This document shows, in pieces, positions 25,801 through 37,264 of a stretch of DNA of 64,000 bases. The DNA is taken from contig CM062816.1 of NCBI GenBank assembly GCA_031772625.1, positions 1,667,939,385 through 1,668,003,384 of the forward strand, read 5' to 3'. The notes beneath the pieces are model-generated. The model was given only the letters and a program-made list of their open reading frames with translations, was not told the DNA's origin and searched no databases. How positions within the stretch are numbered: the first letter of the stretch is position 1; each line of letters opens with the position of its first letter. Position numbers and translations under genes: made by a program. Source of the stretch: Pinus tabuliformis. Lineage: Eukaryota > Streptophyta > Pinopsida > Pinales > Pinaceae.

Positions 25801-27000
25801 AAGATAAGTTTTTATTGTTAATGGACATGTTCGTAAACCAAGAAATCTCTATCATTGTATCTGTCAAGTGTGTGGTCATAAAACAAAAGGTTTTAGTCTT
25901 GGCTGCGTTCTCCAAATAGAGTTGGTGTGGCTTCCAGTTGATCTGTGACATAGTCTTCTGCCATTAGAGGATGAGAATGGTATATAAAGGTATATATGAA
26001 GCATACAATGATATTGCATGAGATGTTGTGCCTCTAATATCATGTTACCAATGTCACCATGCATGATGCCCCTATTTTCATATTATACTAGTTTCTTATT
26101 TTCAATTGCTTGGTTTCCACCTTATATATTGTGTCATATGTATTATAATAGTGATATTTGCATTGATGCAATTGTCATGTGTTCATTATATGGTGCACTA
26201 TGTTGAAATTAGGGTTTTGTACCCTAGGTTCATGACAATTACCGAGCTCATGTAGTCTAGCAACTTTCAAGCAATTACTTAATTTTGACGTAGCAATGTC
26301 AATATGGATTATACAATTCAATGTAGCAGCATAAACATTGGTAATGTATTACAGTGCATTTCATAAATATCATATGGATAATTTGTATGGAGAGTAGCCT
26401 CAAAATTCCAATGAAATTTAATATTACAGGGAATGCTTTGGTAAGCATTGGATAAGCAACATTTGGTACATTAAAGAAGCATTGAAGCAACATTTCCAGA
26501 ATACAAGTCCCTAAATCAATCACAAGGAACTGCAATGGAGGTGTAAACTCAAGAAGCTGAAGAAGAGAGCAAGGTGAAAATGTTGTCCGTTATCTAAAAC
26601 GTTTCGACTTGCACAATGGAACATATAAAAGGTTATCATTTTCAAAAGTATTATATGCTCAAGGATGTCGATGGAGAAGTAAAATTCCACATAATACCAG
26701 ACATCCTTTTAATTCAATTATCAATTGATGTCATCAAATTGGAATATGTTCTAATATTTCATTGCATTATGTTGACTTAAATTGCTGCTAATGGTGATAT
26801 AATGAGATATAGGTATTAGAGGAAAATTCATTAAATATGTTTATTGACATCCATAAAACTAGAACAATGAATTTAATAGTTTCTTATGATGCAATGGAGT
26901 TGATGCCAAGTTTCACAATGCATGATATCTTCAGTACTAAAGCATTGCTCATATGCTCAAGAGGAGAAATGATCTTGTGATGTAAAATATGAACGAAATT
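22860..27000 (+). other. Internal LTR-element DNA without recognisable pol
   Basis: I looked for integrase, RT (YVDD) and RNase H signatures on the plus strand and saw none. Open pieces exist at 23638-23871, 23875-24120 and 24120-24377; the last contains SLENIGATYLDGAEREPT. None has a domain I recognise. The rest is AT-rich with stops. This segment could be further captured or filler sequence. Confidence 0.5.
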
Positions 27001-27102
27001 TTTTGTACCCATTGTCATTAATGTCAAAGGGGGAGGTAATAGGAGGAAGGAAGATACTTCTCAGAATGAAAGGGGGAGGAAAAATGTGTTGCCATCAATG
27101 CC

Positions 27103-27111
27103 AAAGGGGGA
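27103..27111 (+). other. Polypurine tract
   Basis: AAAGGGGGA lies four bases before the 3' LTR. Similar purine runs stand upstream at about 27023 (AAAGGGGGAGG) and 27068 (GAAAGGGGGAGGA), so the PPT neighbourhood is repeated three times. Confidence 0.8.
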
Positions 27112-27114
27112 TAT

Positions 27115-28524
27115 TGATGGCATTATTGTCATTGATGGAAAAGGAGCAACAAGAGAAACAAGGTATGCAGGAGCAAAGCAAGGAGAAACAACAAGGTGTG
27201 CAGGAGAAAGGGACAAAGAGAAGCAAGGAAAAAGCAGTAACAAGATCAGTAAAGGGAAAAGGAGAAGATCAGGATCAACAAAGGATAAAGGAGTTGCAAA
27301 TACCTTTATGGTTTGGTAGAACATTGATGTTGGCATGTTGATGGCTTGATGCTTGGATAATGTTGTAGAGATTGTTTAACGAAGAATTTGTGGTGACAAT
27401 AATTTGTTGTTAAGTTGAATCATTGTGATGTAAAGGAAAGACTCAATGATAGCAAAGGCAAGACTCCATGATAACAAAGGAAAGATTCATGACAGAAAAA
27501 CAAGACTTAAGGAGGTTGAGGCAATGACATGAAGAAAAGATGAATTTAATCATATATATGGCTTTGGAGAGTGAATGTTGCATACATATGCTTGCATTAT
27601 TTTCACATGTTGAGTGCATATTGTTTACATTGGAGAATTCTTGCATGAGTTGTGGTGGTATAATTTTGTTTTTGTCACTATGTTGATATTCATGCACATA
27701 ATCATTATAGATGGCTGAAATAATATGTGGTGGAGCACTTATTTATTTTATAATATTCAAAATTTGAAGAGTTTGGAAATGAATGAGTGGAAGGAAAAGA
27801 GTCAAGCCTATTCATTTCATATTCTTATGTGCAATAAATAGCCAACAAATTATATTTATAAAAAATGTTGTTTTTGGAAGAAAATGAAAGGTTAGAGAGT
27901 GGGAGAATGTGTGAGAGTTTATTGAGGTATTATGCATTAGATACCTAGCACATTTGAAGCTTATGTGAAGTGGATTTGAAGGGAAGAACAAACAATAATG
28001 AAGATGAAGATATGCATAATTTATTACCAGGTAAACCAGGACATTGTTATTTCTTGTTTGCATCAGGGGGTTACAGTATCCTTTGAAGTAGTGGCTTGAT
28101 AAACCTGTTGAGGTAGGAGCCTCCTATGGGTTGTAGCCTACATAAAACATATGGGAGTTGGAGCTTCCTTTCAATTGTAGCTTGCATAAAATTGAGGTAG
28201 CAACCTCCTGTAGGTTGGAGCCTACAGAAAATAAGATGTAATAAGGAGTACGATATTTCCTTTGCATCACAACAATAATAAAATCGTGATTTTCTCCCTT
28301 TATGGGTTTCCACATATATTTGGTGTCAATATGTGTTGTTATTATGTGTTGATGTGATGTTTTTATTAGCTTATTACTTGATATTCACATATTCAATATG
28401 TTGGTCATTATTTCTTAAGTTCCTCATGCAATGTTTCAGTTAATGAGATTAAGGAAAAAAAATTAATTGCCATGAATATACTAAATTGTTTCACCCCCCT
28501 CTCAATTTAGTCAAGTTTTCATCA
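27115..28524 (+). repeat. 3' LTR
   Basis: Partner of 18597-19941. It starts TGATGGCATTATTG and ends TTTTCATCA, then GAAAG, the probable target duplication. Confidence 0.9.
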
Positions 28525-29017
28525 GAAAGAACAAATTTTTTCATATTAAAAATTTTAGTTTTTTGTGCAAAATTATATTTTTTTTATTTTTTTTTGTTGG
28601 CGAAGTAATATTTCAATTGCATTTTGGAGTTACATGTGTTCACATAAGATTTTTTTTTAACTCTTTAAATAAATTGAAAAACCAAGAGTACCCTTTTGAA
28701 GAGGACTCATAAACGAAGATAGTGGTATTTTTTGAAATTTTTTCATTGTGAGTATTTTATGTTATTGATTTTTTATTCAACCCCTTTGAAATTGTCCAAA
28801 ATCATTTCGAGCATTATGTTTAAAAGAAATTAGATGAAAAATATCATATGAATTCAAAAGTGTCAAATTCATATGCTATTAGATAGAGGATTCTTTCATG
28901 AATCCAACATGATCAACTCTTCCACTAAAGGACAAATTTTGCCCTAAATCTGCTAGGATAGAAAATTTGGGTGTAGAGAAACCTACAGAACGGGTGCTCA
29001 AACTGTGATTTTTAGAA

Positions 29018-29110
29018 CCTCAAGAGCTCGATCGAGCGCTTAAATTCAAAATTTAAATTGCTTGATCGAGCATTAAGGAAACCCTCGATCAATCCATTTA
29101 CACTATTAAC
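29018..29110. repeat. Subterminal CTCGATCGAG motif cluster 1
   Basis: Several related motifs occur within about 90 bp: GCTCGATCGAGCGC, GCTTGATCGAGCA, CCTCGATCAA and GGCTTGATTG. They are palindromic or half-palindromic and recur in the second cluster near the element's right end, like transposase-binding repeats in other DNA transposons. Confidence 0.65.
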
Positions 29111-29786
29111 CAGTGGCTTGATTGTTTTCTGTTTTGAATTTTTTTTTGGCATATTTCTAGTCAAATTTGTTTGAAATTTAAAATGCACTTTTAATAACAA
29201 AAAATCATTTTTTTTTGAAAATCTATTTCACTAAATTCCTTTAAAAAAACCTTTAAAATGTAAAATAATTAAAAAAAAAAAAAGTTTTTACCATAGGAAA
29301 TACTTATAATAAGTATGCTACCATTGAAGATAACTTATACAATTAAATTAAAAAAACAACAACAACAACCTAAATTATAGTTTATTTTGGTGCTTTTCAA
29401 GGGTTTTCTTAGTGGTTTTCTAAGTATTTTTTGGTCTTCAAGGGTTTTCTTAGTGGTTTTCTGGGTTGTTTTTTGTAGTTTTAAAGGGTTTTCTTGGTGG
29501 TTTTTTGTTGTTTTCATGGTGGTTTTCATGATTTTTTTTGTAGTATTTGTATGGTAGGTTTTTTTTTTCAAATTGATTATTTTATTTTTCAAAAAATAAA
29601 AAAGACAAAAATGACAGGAAACCTACCTTGGCTTGAGTCTCTAGGTCATTGGTAGGGTTGATGGGTAGCTGGATTGAGTTCCTCCATCTCTGTCGAGCTT
29701 AGAAATCTTCCATCGAACTCCTTTTCCTCTTGCGTTTTGAGCAAAATGACTTGCATAGGTTGTGTCTGGGGTTTTTAGTAAGAAAT

Positions 29787-29942
29787 AATGCTCGATCGAG
29801 ACTTTAACTTGGGTTAGAAAGTGGCTTGATCGAGGGTTTTTTTAAACCCTCAATCGAGCTATTTTTAAGTGCCTCAATAGCTCGATTAAACGCTTAAAAA
29901 TTTCTCAATTGAGCACTTAAAATTAATCGATTGAGCATCCTT
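29787..29942. repeat. Subterminal CTCGATCGAG motif cluster 2
   Basis: About seven variants lie within 160 bp, including GCTCGATCGAGAC, GCTTGATCGAGGG, CTCAATCGAGC, GCTCGATTAAACGC, CTCAATTGAGCAC and ATCGATTGAGC. They sit 60-220 bp inside the right terminus at 30003. Confidence 0.75.
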
Positions 29943-30003
29943 TTTTCATCAAAATACACCCTCGTTTCACCAAAAAGTGTAATATAGCTCCATGCTATCA
30001 CCC

Positions 30004-31021
30004 TCATGATAATTAAATCCATTAAGATCACATATGATAATTTTGTATATGACAACAACAACTTGGAGGAAGTGGCTTCCTACAAATATCTTGAAATTGA
30101 AAGAAATTAATTACAATATCATATTCAAAAAATGGTGTTCCTTGTCTCATACACTTTCTGGCATGTACATTGATAAGTTAGAAGAGTATTTAGAGGAAGT
30201 AGGTTATGTTGTCACATCACTCATTGGTACAGTCATTACTTTTCTTCTTTGTGTTGATGATATTGTGGAGTCCTTATGATCTTGGAAAGAAACTAAAAAT
30301 CCTCCGAGATTTTGTTCCAAGATGGACATGACTATTAATATTGAAAAAATGAAAGTCATGATAATTAAATCCATTAAGATCACATGTGATACTTTTTTAT
30401 ATGATAACAATATCTTGGAGGAAGTGGCTTCCTACAAATATCTTGAAATTGATATCCATCACAGACTCAACTGGAATTATAACATTGAGAAAATAATTAA
30501 TGGAGGGTGGAAAGCTTATTATGAAATTGAAAGCAACTGTAAATCAAAAGATTTATGGGTATGGGTAAAAAACTTCTATTTTAGACTCTTGTTACTGCTT
30601 TTATTTTTATATGCATGTAATATTTTGGAATGTAATATCTCGAAAGAGTCGTGCAAAAAAAAATAAATCAAAAGTATCTAAAGAATAAAATAAGCATTGT
30701 TAAAATAAGAACAAATTCTCATGAGCTCAATATTAAAACTTGGCATTGATAAATTCCCAGGACACCTTCGGATGAAAGAGTCAATCATTTTTGTGACACT
30801 AAGATAGTTAAAGATCAAAAGCACTTTTCCTTAGATTGTTCAACATATATTACGATTAGATCTAAATTTCAAAATATTTTCTACACTACTAACTTTCTTG
30901 ACCTTTTAACTCCACAAAAATATAATAATATTGGAATGATTCTCTTTTAACATAGAAATAAAACTTTAAATCATTCCAAATAATATCTTACACTTATATG
31001 GTAAAGGTTCATCATCATCAT
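30004..31021 (+). pseudogene. LINE A, 3' part, with internal tandem duplication and (CAT)n tail
   Basis: This resumes LINE A exactly where 18255 stopped, at MIIKSIKITYDN. After YLEIE (about 30100) the sequence jumps back to INYNIIFKKW, already present at 17995. About 350 bp of RT is therefore tandemly repeated, joined at the short overlap ATTGAAA. The second repeat unit (30105-30445) carries VDDIV at the catalytic site, and the element goes on to the thumb (NGGWKAYYEIE). The zinc-finger tail is eroded. It ends at TCATCATCATCAT (31009-31021). Confidence 0.8.
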
Positions 31022-31040
31022 AATCTATATATATGAGGTT

Positions 31041-31055
31041 GGGGGGGGGGGGGGG
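31041..31055. repeat. Poly-G run (15 bp)
   Basis: Fifteen consecutive G lie between the LINE A tail and the start of LINE B. They could be an assembly-sensitive or slippage-prone tract. Confidence 0.95.
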
Positions 31056-31071
31056 TGTGCAGAGGGATTAA

Positions 31072-32866
31072 AATGGATTTTAAGCTCTTGAATGGGGTAG
31101 TGAAGCAAGGCTTCACTAAACCTTAGATGAAAAGTTTCATTATAACTATTTTCAAAAGTGTGGATAAAATCATTCCCTCTAATTATAGGACCATTATGAT
31201 TAGCCTTATTTTAGCCAAGTTGTTTGAAATCATTTTGGAAAATAAAATTAGCCTATCGCTAGAAAGCTATGAAAAAAGAGATAAAATCCATTCTTGGTTT
31301 AGGAGATATCATTCAACTATGAACCACCTGGTTACTCTGACGATAGTTTGAATGACTATCATAATAAAAATACTAATCTTCTATGTTTTTTCATTAACTT
31401 TAGAAAAAAAAATTGTCACGATTCCTAGGAAAACGATTTTGAAGAGGTTGGAAGAGATAAAGGTTCCTTTTTAGATAAGTGTTATTGTGACAAGTTTGTA
31501 TAAGAATGTTATTTCAAATTTTAGAACCATAAAGAGATGATTGAAAAAAATAAACTGCAGTATCATAGTCAAAGAGGGTGTCCCTTGTACATTGATAAGT
31601 TAGAAGAGTATTTAGAAGTAGTAGGTTATGTTGTCAAAATCTCATTGGTATAGGCATTATTTTTGCTTTTTGTGTTGAGATATTGTTGTCTTCACAAGGA
31701 GTCCTTATGATCTTGGAAAGAAACTAAAAATCCTCCAAGATTTTGTTCCAAGATGGATATGATTGTTAATATTGAAAAAATGAAATTCATGATAATTAAA
31801 TACGTTAAGGTCACATATGATACCTTTGTATATGACAACAACAACTTGGAGGAAATGAATTCCTACAAATATCTCGAAATTGATATCCAACACAAGCTCA
31901 ACTATAATTATAACATTGAGAAAATAATTAATGGAGGATGGAAATATTATTATGAACTTGAAAATAGTTGTAAATGGACATATCTTTGGCTATTAGGGGG
32001 GCGAAGTCCTCTTTGAGAGTTTTGTTCCTCCTATTATTTTGTATACATGTAGATTATGGAATGCAATATATCTAGATAGTCATGCAAAAATAATAGAACA
32101 ACAGCCAAAATAAATTGATAAGCTATAATCTCAAACTTAAAGGAAATACACCTTGTCTTATCCTCATCATGGAAGCGATATTTTCCTTTATCGATAGCAT
32201 GACTATGACCAAGTATCTAATGTATAATAAGAAACTGAATAACATGGAAGAAGAGATGTTTCCTAAAATTGTATTAAACTCTAGCCAAAACCACCTTTGG
32301 CTTAAGCAAGGATGGCATATAGATGCTCAATTTTGGCTAGACCACTGGGGAATAAAGGAAAAGATCATTTTGTAGAATAAGAATATAAAAATATTATTAT
32401 CTTAAAGTTTAAAGTTTAAGGAGAAATTTTGGTGTGATAAGGAGTTAGAAGGGAAAAAGAAATTGCGATATTATAAGGAGGTGATCAACCCAAATCTCAA
32501 AATTCAAAATTATCTAAAAAAAAAAGTAAGTATTGTTAGAGTAAGAAAAAAAATTCATGAGCTCAATACTAAAACTTGGCATTGATAAGTCCCCAAAATC
32601 CCGTGGGATGAAAGAGTTGGTCTTTTTTATGATGCTAAGATAGCTAAATATAAAAATAACTCTTCAGAAACGTTTCCTTAGATTGTTCATCCTATGTTAC
32701 AATTAGATCTAAATTTCAAAATATTTGTTATACTTTTAACTTTATTTACTTTTTAACTTAATGAAACTATAATAATATTGGAATGATTCTCTTTTAACAT
32801 AGAAATAAAACTTTAAACAATTTTGAATAATATCTTACACTTTTAGTAGAGGTTCATCATCATCAT
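31072..32866 (+). pseudogene. LINE B, 5'-truncated copy
   Basis: This begins inside RT (NGVVKQGFTKP..., equal to NQAVKQGFPKP in LINE C) and lacks ORF1 and endonuclease. It then follows the LINE C order: SNYRTIMIS (31180), YIDKLEEYL (31590), NIEKMKFMIIK (31765), NNLEEMNSYKYLEIDI (31840), NGGWKYYYELEN (31930) and the LKGNTPCLILIMEAIFSFIDS thumb-end (32125). The tail region holds only fragments, and it closes with TCATCATCATCAT (32853-32866). The YADDI block is eroded and frameshifts are common. Confidence 0.85.
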
Positions 32867-32893
32867 AATCAATTAACAATATATATTTGCACC

Positions 32894-32950
32894 TATAAAT
32901 GCTCGTTTCCTCCATAAGTACAGATATATATTGTGAAACGAGCATTTATA
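32894..32950. repeat. Perfect 16-bp inverted repeat, 25-nt loop
   Basis: TATAAATGCTCGTTTC (32894-32909) pairs with GAAACGAGCATTTATA (32935-32950). It sits just after the LINE B tail, in DNA with no other feature. Confidence 0.9.
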
Positions 32951-34400
32951 TCTCTTATTTCTCTAACAACCCCTCCATGGGGATAAAAATATGGCAGAAT
33001 TAACAATAGCAAGAGATAACTCATTGTTTAATGGTTGTCGAATTAAAGGGACTTCAGTGTTAGTCATTAATTATAAATTATCGGTACCTTTTAGACTAGC
33101 AAAGAGTTGATTAATATCATAAACATGGAAAATTTTAAGGGCTAATATTCGCAAGTGGGCTAATTTTCCATGAGTTTTCCAAAAAAAAGATTTGTCAATT
33201 TCCATTTTTTATAAAAATGATTCGCCCAAATTTTACAATATAAAATTATTTCACCTTAAAAATCACCAACATTATATAGAAAGTATATATAAAATCATTA
33301 TAAATTTGGATAATTTTACAAATACATCAATAAAGATTTTATATTTTGCATATTAGGGACTAGTGAGATTCGCAAATGTTTTTAAACTTCAATATAATTT
33401 TCCATCATTAAAATTTTCCCTGATCATAAATAACGACGATCTAGGTAGCAAGACAAGCAAAACTAGGAATATCTTCTTTCCCATGAAATATTTAATAAAC
33501 ACCACCTTTTATCAAAAAAAATTATGTCTTACCATTCTTTCATAGCGAATAACCAATCCCAACACTCAAAATTGATTTGATCAATATTAACAAAGACAAT
33601 AAGCACATTATTATAATGTGGGTAAAATGATATGAAAGGGGTTTCATGCATCGATGAAGATTTTTCTTAGCCATACTAATATCTCACAGAGATGCTATGA
33701 CCAAAAGTACAAATACAAAATTGTGAAGAGATAAACCTTAGAGCTTAAAATGGAATAGTACCCCTCAAGGCTACCGATGAATGGATCTCAAAATAACCTT
33801 ATAATCACTTCGATCATCGACTCCACATAGTAGTGAAAAGAACACTTTGTAATCTAGGTGAGCATTTCTTTTCTTGAGACATTGGTATGGTTTGGTTGTA
33901 ACATATATACATTATCGATCTTATAGATTTGATTGGGAAATTTGATGGAGAGCATGTTGCAAGCTTCTATATTTTGTTAGTCTTGTGGCTATGGTCCAAT
34001 GTTTAGGTGGGTAGGTTTGGTCCCCACATGTCTCGTGGTCCACTCCCAGGCAGAACTATGTATGCGAGTTGCTCCAAGCATGATTTCTTCAATTGAAAAA
34101 AAAAACATATGTATTTTGTTGTTAATTATAGAGAGGGTGATCATTCCCTCCAGTTTTGGTGTAGAATCCACTTGTGTTTTCGTTGTGGTGAGATTCGCAT
34201 ATTCATCTGAATGGTGTCAAGTATGGGGATAGGAATAATTACAAATTAATAATTAATCAAGTCATATGGCTAATGAATGCAAATAGATTTGTTAATAGGC
34301 ATTCACCCATATTTACTTTTTCTAGAAAGAAAAAATGCTTTCATTGATAGTAAACAAAAGTACATTGTCTATATGTGAGCCATGATTCCATAGAGATCAA
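32951..34400. other. No recognisable gene
   Basis: AT-rich sequence. The two opposed open pieces near 33990-34230 have no domain signs and overlap each other. Confidence 0.45.
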
Positions 34401-34559
34401 TAATCATAGGAAGCTCAGAGGGCTATCAGCATAGACCCTACTAATGTTGTCTAAGAAGATTGGTCATAATTTTTGATCGAAGAATAACTAACAGAACATT
34501 ACGAAGTCTTTGAGAACTATATAAAATAAGAACATTCTATCAAAATATATCATGAAGAA

Positions 34560-35600
34560 GGAAGAAAAGTGAGAACATAGCCTTCATAGATTGATTTGTC
34601 TCGATCACAGCAGAAAATCAGAGTCAAATTCCTGAAAGAGGATCGAGATTGGGGCCGAAAAGCATCCACGCTTGGACCGATTGTTGACTTCTCTATTTTT
34701 CTCACAAAATATGTGTGAAGGAGAAATGTCGAAAGGCCAGAGTCAAAATATTGATCCTCTACTGCCAATTGTGAAGAACCAATGTTTGTAGATTATTGCA
34801 CTCATTCACCTAATCGACCACTGACTTGGAATCCTCAAAAATGGAAATTTTTGACAAGTCAATCCAATTAGCACAATGAAGTATGCCCCATAGTGCCAGT
34901 AGTTCAGCCCTAGTATTCGTGCCAAAACCACTGTGCCAAAAAAATATGAAATGATGAAGAGGGTCCAAGTATATCGCTATGTCACTGCCACAAGATCTGA
35001 ATGAGTGGGCTCCATCAAAGAAACTGACAGGGAAGATAATCTACAAATCCTTGTGGGAATGAGGAGAACAAAGAGTTTGATTAGTCGCAATGAATAATTC
35101 CTTGTAGAATCCTACAATCGTGATGCATGTCCTGTAAACTTTTGTTTGGACAAATTCAAAGATAAGTGTGTTACGAGCTTGCAAAATTCCCCATGGGAGA
35201 AAGAAGGGGATATAATTGTGATTCTTGTTGACAGTGAACCACATATGGAGGCAATTTGTGAATTAAGAAGTTTGATCGTTCGTAACCATACCGATATGGA
35301 GATTCATGGGAAATGAAGGAAAAGGTGTGAGATCTTTTCTCCATGATCCTTGCAAAGGTTGCAATGACCCAGTCCCTGAAATCCTTGCTTTGTAATATTT
35401 TCCCAAGTTAATATCTTATTGTGAGCCAGTAGCCAAAGGAATCATTTGATCTTCTAGGCACATGTCATATCCATGTCCTAGACAGGCAAGGGAAGGTTAG
35501 ATCCAGATCCACAATTTGGTCTATGATGTGATAGGCCTCTTTTACTATGATTTGTCCATTGTGCTAAGTGCCATTCCATTGCAATTTGTCCTCTAAATAG
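34560..35600 (-). pseudogene. L1-type plant LINE, 3' fragment (zinc motif and RNase H)
   Basis: Read on the minus strand, the zf-RVT-like end of ORF2 appears first (HNKILTWENITKQGF, CNLCKDHGEKISHLFLHF, 35450-35290). A tail with FFLPWGILQARNTLIFE follows (about 35190). An RNase H remnant is next: FFDGAHSFRSCGSDIAIYLD (35010-34960), NTRAELLALWGILHCANWI (34910-34865) and EDSKSVVD (34840-34815), which keep the D, E and D positions. A last piece, FVRKIEKSTIGPSVDA, recalls the RE.N..AD.L end of the domain. Frameshifts and stops separate the blocks. This is a different LINE clade from LINE A/B/C. Confidence 0.7.
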
Positions 35601-36787
35601 GATAGACAAATCCATTCACCCATATTTACTTACGAAGTAATGATGTCTTACAAAATACATCTAACCATATATTTCTTTACATTTGAAAATTAATTGTTTA
35701 ATATCTCCCCTCTTGACATATGGGTAGAAGTCGACAAACACTTATAAGTGGAATGACATTTGTAAAGTTAATTTTCTAAGTTGATGATTTAATTTTAATG
35801 TTGTCATCAAGTGGTAGATTAGAAAAGGGTAGTTGATCAGTTTTAGATATTTGATTTGAGGTGATGAAGTATTTGCATTTTTTTTAAAGGCTAATTTTAA
35901 TTATTCTAAATTTTAGGTCAAAATATTGAAACACAATCTTTGGTAAGATGGTGACTTTTTGTTGTTTAAAATGTTTTTTTGAATGTATAAATGAATTTAA
36001 TTATCTTGAAAAAAAATTATATGTATAATTCACAACTCAAACTTGTGATACCAATAAATTTCCAACAAATTTCAGTTAAAATTAACCTATATTTGAAAAA
36101 TGATCAAAACCAATAGAAGAAGTAAACTATGACTTTTTAAAAATGTGATTAAAGTATAACTACAATGACCATTTAAATTAAATGGTTGGTAAACATCCCT
36201 TATGATACATCTCGCATTGCTAACATTTAAGAAAAAAATATAAAAACTACTAAATTATAACATCATCATCATTATTATTATTATTATTATGATTATAATA
36301 AAAAGAATTAATATATGAGTTAAACATATAACATAAAAAAAAACATGTAACAAGATTCTTAACCATTGACATTCACCCCACTTTATCATGAAGCTTCTTA
36401 ACTTGTAAATAAGATTTATTGAGCTGAGAGACACATTCTATATCCCAGTATGAAGGATTTGTGTAATTCCTTATGTGCTAAACTTTGAATTGACACGTTT
36501 TCTTTTTAAATAAAAATAAAATATTTCATAAATGAAAAATCAATGTGTGGTATAATAAAAAACAAAAATGATTATATATTTTTGGTTTGTTTATATAATA
36601 AAAGCTAAAATGAATATAGATGTTTAGTTGGTTTATTGTGTTACCTCAATTCATTATTAATATTACAACCCATTATGAAAATACATATGTATGTGTGTGT
36701 GTATTCATTCTAAAAAAGATGTATAATTCTTATACTATTTAAAAATATTTCAATAAAGAACCTAAATAAACTATTTGAATATCCTAG

Positions 36788-36788
<1 letters not shown>
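35601..36788. other. AT-rich spacer, nothing recognised
   Basis: Stops in all frames. A short (ATC/ATT)n run lies at about 36262-36292. Confidence 0.5.
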
Positions 36789-36847
<59 letters not shown>

Positions 36848-36872
36848 AGCGAGAGAGAGAGAGAGAGAGAGA
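36789..36872. repeat. (TA)n then (GA)n microsatellite
   Basis: About 58 bp of TA, a short CTAGC break, then about 22 bp of GA. Confidence 0.95.
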
Positions 36873-37002
36873 ATTTTAATATTGATCATAACAAAATATT
36901 TCAATATACAAAGAGAAAAAGTAATTGAATGTAAAAATAATTAATTACTTCCTAATAGAAGTAATAAAAAAGAGACATGTAATTCATTCAATTATTAATA
37001 TA

Positions 37003-37166
37003 CTAGTCTAGATCCATCTTAACTTCGGTTTATCAAGCGCCGAGAGGGATCAAAACTCTCGAGGTGCAAACCTTTTCTCAAGTTTTTCTCTCAAAAAAGA
37101 GGTTTGTAACTTGAGAGATTCAATACCTCTCAATGTTTGATAGGCCTGGAGTTAAGATTGATCTAG
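37003..37166. repeat. Imperfect 159-bp hairpin, possible Helitron 3' end or MITE
   Basis: CTAGATCCATCTTAAC (37008-37023) pairs with GTTAAGATTGATCTAG (37151-37166), one mismatch. Pairing continues inward in blocks (TTTATCAAGC..GAGAGG with CCTCTCAATGTTTGATA; CTCAAG with CTTGAG). On the minus strand the sequence ends GACTAG|T at 37003, which fits the Helitron 3' rule CTRR before T. It lies about 250 bp past the helicase end. A related sequence occurs at 46090-46240, so it may instead be a separate dispersed hairpin element. Confidence 0.5.
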
Positions 37167-37264
37167 GTTGGTTTTAATACAATCAATAAATATAAATTAT
37201 GAATACAAATTAGAGATAGAAATTTATAATCTTGAATTATGATAAATGTAAATAATATGAATCT

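Larger units (their letters stand above)
18597..28524 (+). mobile_element. LTR retrotransposon, apparently lacking pol (nested)
   Basis: Two alignable LTRs (1345 and 1410 bp) start TGATG and end CATCA. Each is bounded by the expected signals: a tRNA-Met PBS just inside the 5' LTR and a polypurine tract just before the 3' LTR. Five-base flanks are GAGAG on the left (18592-18596) and GAAAG on the right (28525-28529), a TSD with one mismatch. The internal 7.2 kb contains a degraded gag with three CCHC knuckles, then a coiled-coil segment of possible host origin, then about 4 kb without recognisable protease, integrase, RT or RNase H. The gag type suggests Copia, though without pol that is an inference. 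It inserted into the 18256-30003 element. Confidence 0.88.
18256..30003. mobile_element. DNA-transposon-like element with TIRs, inserted in LINE A
   Basis: The left end, GGGTGAATGCATGAAG..TTACACTTTT (18256 on), matches the reverse complement of the right end, GGGTGATAGCATGGAG..TTACACTTTT (30003 back), with similarity over about 45 bp. TCAT flanks both sides (18252-18255 and 30004-30007). LINE A reads straight across the site, as shown by GTCATGATAATTAAATCC at 30355. Without the nested LTR element it is about 1.8 kb, 341 bp left and 1479 bp right. I see no transposase frame, so it is probably non-autonomous. The right half carries arrays of a palindromic CTCGATCGAG motif. The short TSD (4 bp, or TCATG if the end is moved one base) does not identify the superfamily. 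Confidence 0.65.

Noticed and set aside
30004-31021. Treating this as a LINE separate from 15098-18255
   Set aside because: The first base continues the interrupted codon at 18255 and the outer element ends exactly there. The repeated RT segment is explained by tandem duplication.
36789-36872. Possible origin or matrix-attachment site at the long TA/GA tract
   Set aside because: Simple microsatellite; nothing beyond composition supports a function.
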